Source: Opitutaceae bacterium
Lineage (GTDB): Bacteria; Verrucomicrobiota; Verrucomicrobiia; Opitutales; Opitutaceae
Direction of reading: 5' to 3'
Assembly: GCA_025352845.1 (NCBI GenBank)
Contig: JANXSC010000071.1
Coordinates: forward strand, 1 to 6,715
DNA: 6,715 nucleotides
Shown: in pieces, positions 4,482 through 6,715 of the stretch
Layout of the letters: each line of letters starts with the position of its first letter
Numbering within the stretch: the first letter of the stretch is position 1
Notes under the pieces: model-generated
Seen by the model: only the letters and a program-made list of their open reading frames with translations
What the model was told of the DNA's origin: nothing
Databases searched by the model: none
Made by a program: the position numbers and the translations under genes

Positions 4482-6715
4482 TCAGCCGCCCGACGGTTTC
4501 GCGAAATCTCCCGCGGCCACGATCACCAGCTTCGCGGGATCGATGTGCTTGCGCAGCGCGGCGTTCACGGTCTCAGGCGTGAGAGCCTTGATGCGGCGCT
4601 CCTGCTCGGCCTGCCATTCGAGCGTGCGGCCGAGGTGCCGCAGTCCCGCGAGCGAGCCCGCGATCGCGGTGTCGCTGGAGCGGGAAACTTTTTGTGATTC
4701 GAGATAACCCTGCCGCGCTTTGTTCAATTCCTCGGCGGTGACGCCATCGCGTAGAAGGCGTTCCAGCTCCTCTTTCACGCACACTTCGAGCCTCGCCATA
4801 TTCTGCGGGTTGCAGATCGCGGTGATCGAGAAACTCGCGCGCGGTTCCCACGACGAAGCGCTGAAGCTCGACGTCACGCCGTAGGACAAGCCCTCCTGCT
4901 GGCGGATGCGCACGCCGAGCCGCGACGAGAGCGTGCCGGAGCCGAGGATGTAGTTGCCGAGCAGCAGCGCCGCGTAGTCCGGATCGTCGTCGCGCAGCGG
5001 GAGCATTAGGCCGGCCGAGTAGGTCGCGTTGGCCTTGTCGGGCGTATTGATGGTGTGGCGCGTGCCGACGAGGCCGCCGGTGAGTGGGTTGGTGATGCGC
5101 GCGTAGGATTTTTGCGGCACCCAACCGGCAAGAGTGTCTTTCAAGATCGGCAGGCATGCCGCCTCGTCGAAATCGCCCACGATGGTGAGCTCGCCGATGC
5201 CGCCGCCGAGGTAGTCGCGGTAGAGCTGCACGACCTGCGCATGTGTCACCGCCTCCAGGCGCGCAATCGATTCCTCGATGGTGGGGATGTAGCGGATGTC
5301 ATCCTTGGCGTAGGGCGTGAGCTGGCTTTGCAACAGGCGCGGACCGAGCACCGACGGCTCCGTGCGCGTCTGCTCCAGCCCGGCGATGCGCTGCGCCTTC
5401 GCGATGTCGAACTGATCGGCGGGCAGGAGCGGCTCGCGCAACACCTGCCGCAATAGGCCGAGCACCGCGGGCAGCGTGTCGCGCTTCGCCTGAATGGAAA
5501 AGGAAACCGCGCCGAGCTGCCCCGGCCCGCCGGCTCCTCCGCCACTGCGGCCACCGCGACCGCGTCCGCCACCGCCGGCGCCCGCACTGAGTGTCGCGCC
5601 GAGGCGATCAAGTTCGTCGCGGAGCTGCGGGTAGGAGAGTTTCTTCGTGCTGTGCAGCATGAGCTGTGGGAGAAAACCGGCGGCGGACTCGAAGTCCTTG
5701 AGATTTTCCTCGTTGCCATAGCGCAGTGTGAGCGAGAGGTGCGCTTCGCCACCGCGGGATTTTTTCGGGAGCAGCGTGACCTTCAGCCCGCTGGGAAATT
5801 CGCTGCGCGCCACACGCGCCTCGATGTTCGCGGGCGTCGCCTCAAACGCCTCGCCCTCCGCGATCGCGGCGCGTCCCTGATAACCGGCGACGAGCGCCGG
5901 CACATCGGGTGCGGGCGGCACGGGCACGCGATCCGGTTGGTCGGTCGGGATGAAGATGCCGACGGTGCGGTTGCTGCGCTTCAGATATTTTGCGGCCGCC
6001 ACCTTGATCGATTCCGGCGTCACCTGTTCGACGCGGTCGCGATAGATGAAGTAGAGCCGCCAGTCGCCCTGCGCCGCCCAACTGCTGAGCGAGACGCCCA
6101 TCTGCGCGGTGTCGGTCGCGGAAAGTTCGCGGGCCTTCAAGATCTGCTGCCGCGCGCGCGCCACGTCCTCCGCCGAGATGCCGGTTTCCCCGATGCCTTC
6201 GAGAATCGCGACCAACTTCTCGCGCACATCGTCCACCGAGCCGTCCTTCGCGACTTCGGCCGAGGCGACGAGCAACGTCGGATCGTGGTCGCGGCCGGCG
6301 AACACAAACGCGCTCGTGGCCAGCTTCGTTTCGACGAGTTCCTTGTAGAGCCGTCCGGTCTGCCGCGCCGAGATGGCGCTCGCGAGCACCTGCATCGACG
6401 CCGCCTCCTCGTGCGAGCCAGCGGGAATGTGATAGGCGACGCCAACCGTGCTCACCGCGCCGACGCGCCGCAGGGTGACCATCCGCTCGCCGTCCTGCGC
6501 GGGCTCCTCGGTCCACGCCGGCGTAAGCTGGCGCACGGGCCGCGGGATCGCGCCGAAATGTTTCCGCACGAAGCCGAGCGCCGTCGCCTCCTCGAATTTT
6601 CCCGCGATCACGAGCACGACGTTGTCGGGCTGGTAGAATTTCCGGTAGAACTCGCGCAGGTTTTCCACCGGCACGCGCTCGATATCGCTGCGGTTGCCGA
6701 TCGTAGACTTGCCGT
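4482..6715 (-). CDS. M16 (pitrilysin/processing-peptidase type) metallopeptidase, N-terminus outside window
   Basis: The frame is open to the window edge; 743 residues are visible (residue 1 is the Gly at 6713) and end at TGA. The opening GKSTIGNRSDIERVPVENLREFYRKFYQPDN with LVIAGKF is the typical end of the first M16 domain, so the HxxEH zinc motif should lie just upstream, unseen. Four M16 domains fit: end of domain 1 (to about 42), domain 2 (about 80-245), a proline-rich linker (about 255-275), domain 3 (about 305-520, opening EFPSGLKVTLLPKK and lacking a zinc motif) and domain 4 (about 535-740). In the last, Arg598 and Tyr611 (RLGVRIRQQEGLSYGV) match the conserved substrate-binding Arg/Tyr pair. 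This suggests a single-chain peptidase with an active and an inactive half, probably exported, degrading peptides. A Gly/Arg-rich stretch interrupts domain 3 at about 376-401. The GTG at 6674 is an internal valine codon, not the start. Confidence 0.93.
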   Translation of the reverse strand, partial: GKSTIGNRSDIERVPVENLREFYRKFYQPDNVVLVIAGKFEEATALGFVRKHFGAIPRPVRQLTPAWTEEPAQDGERMVTLRRVGAVSTVGVAYHIPAGSHEEAASMQVLASAISARQTGRLYKELVETKLATSAFVFAGRDHDPTLLVASAEVAKDGSVDDVREKLVAILEGIGETGISAEDVARARQQILKARELSATDTAQMGVSLSSWAAQGDWRLYFIYRDRVEQVTPESIKVAAAKYLKRSNRTVGIFIPTDQPDRVPVPPAPDVPALVAGYQGRAAIAEGEAFEATPANIEARVARSEFPSGLKVTLLPKKSRGGEAHLSLTLRYGNEENLKDFESAAGFLPQLMLHSTKKLSYPQLRDELDRLGATLSAGAGGGGRGRGGRSGGGAGGPGQLGAVSFSIQAKRDTLPAVLGLLRQVLREPLLPADQFDIAKAQRIAGLEQTRTEPSVLGPRLLQSQLTPYAKDDIRYIPTIEESIARLEAVTHAQVVQLYRDYLGGGIGELTIVGDFDEAACLPILKDTLAGWVPQKSYARITNPLTGGLVGTRHTINTPDKANATYSAGLMLPLRDDDPDYAALLLGNYILGSGTLSSRLGVRIRQQEGLSYGVTSSFSASSWEPRASFSITAICNPQNMARLEVCVKEELERLLRDGVTAEELNKARQGYLESQKVSRSSDTAIAGSLAGLRHLGRTLEWQAEQERRIKALTPETVNAALRKHIDPAKLVIVAAGDFAKPSGG
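5511..5588 (-). other. Gly/Arg-rich low-complexity insertion in M16 domain 3
   Basis: Residues of about 376-401 of the visible M16 protein are almost only Gly, Arg, Ala and Ser (AGAGGGGRGRGG then RSGGGAGGPG). They sit between LDRLGATLS and AVSFSIQAKRD, where M16 domains normally turn directly from one strand to the next (GATLSA..., then a strand). The stretch is in frame and probably a flexible surface loop. The underlying DNA is a run of imperfect GGC/CGC triplets. Confidence 0.75.

Noticed and set aside
6672..6674. GTG as the start codon of the M16 peptidase
   Set aside because: The frame continues upstream with conserved M16 sequence (IGNRSDIER), and the zinc-binding part must precede it.

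Overview
The window comes from a GC-rich Gram-negative bacterium. It carries six protein genes, none mobile or phage-like. Five are predicted to be exported or membrane proteins; the export signal of the sixth (M16 peptidase) would lie outside the window. The copies of a 'CATTCTGAGCG(G/C)AGCGAAGAATCC' inverted repeat, the missing Shine-Dalgarno sequences and the gene content would fit an environmental verrucomicrobium (Opitutaceae-like) or acidobacterium. That assignment is an inference from general familiarity, not a search.

Layout: (1) 1-789 (+), the C-terminal two thirds of an MFS transporter resembling the anion:cation symporter/hexuronate group. (2) 796-892, a perfect 28-bp inverted repeat in the convergent gap. 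(3) 920-3201 (-), a tight three-gene cluster, probably one operon, read from right to left: exported GlcG/HbpS-like protein, exported metallophosphoesterase resembling CPPED1, and a lipoprotein of unknown family. (4) 3202-3319, a short divergent intergenic region. (5) 3320-4246 (+), an exported serine hydrolase of the class A beta-lactamase type. (6) 4245-4476, a nested element that fills almost the whole second convergent gap: an outer 33-bp inverted repeat whose arms are themselves hairpins encloses a second copy of the inverted repeat at 796-892. (7) 4482-6715 (-), the C-terminal 743 residues of a two-half M16 (pitrilysin-type) peptidase whose zinc site lies beyond the right edge.

The genes do not form a recognisable pathway. 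The three-gene cluster and the serine hydrolase all act outside the cytoplasm, but no shared substrate can be read from the sequence. The most interesting material is non-coding. Both convergent gene junctions, and no other gap, hold the same long palindrome. The two copies differ by a compensatory base-pair change, and one sits inside a different palindromic element. I see no convincing new defence, CRISPR or mobile gene system here.
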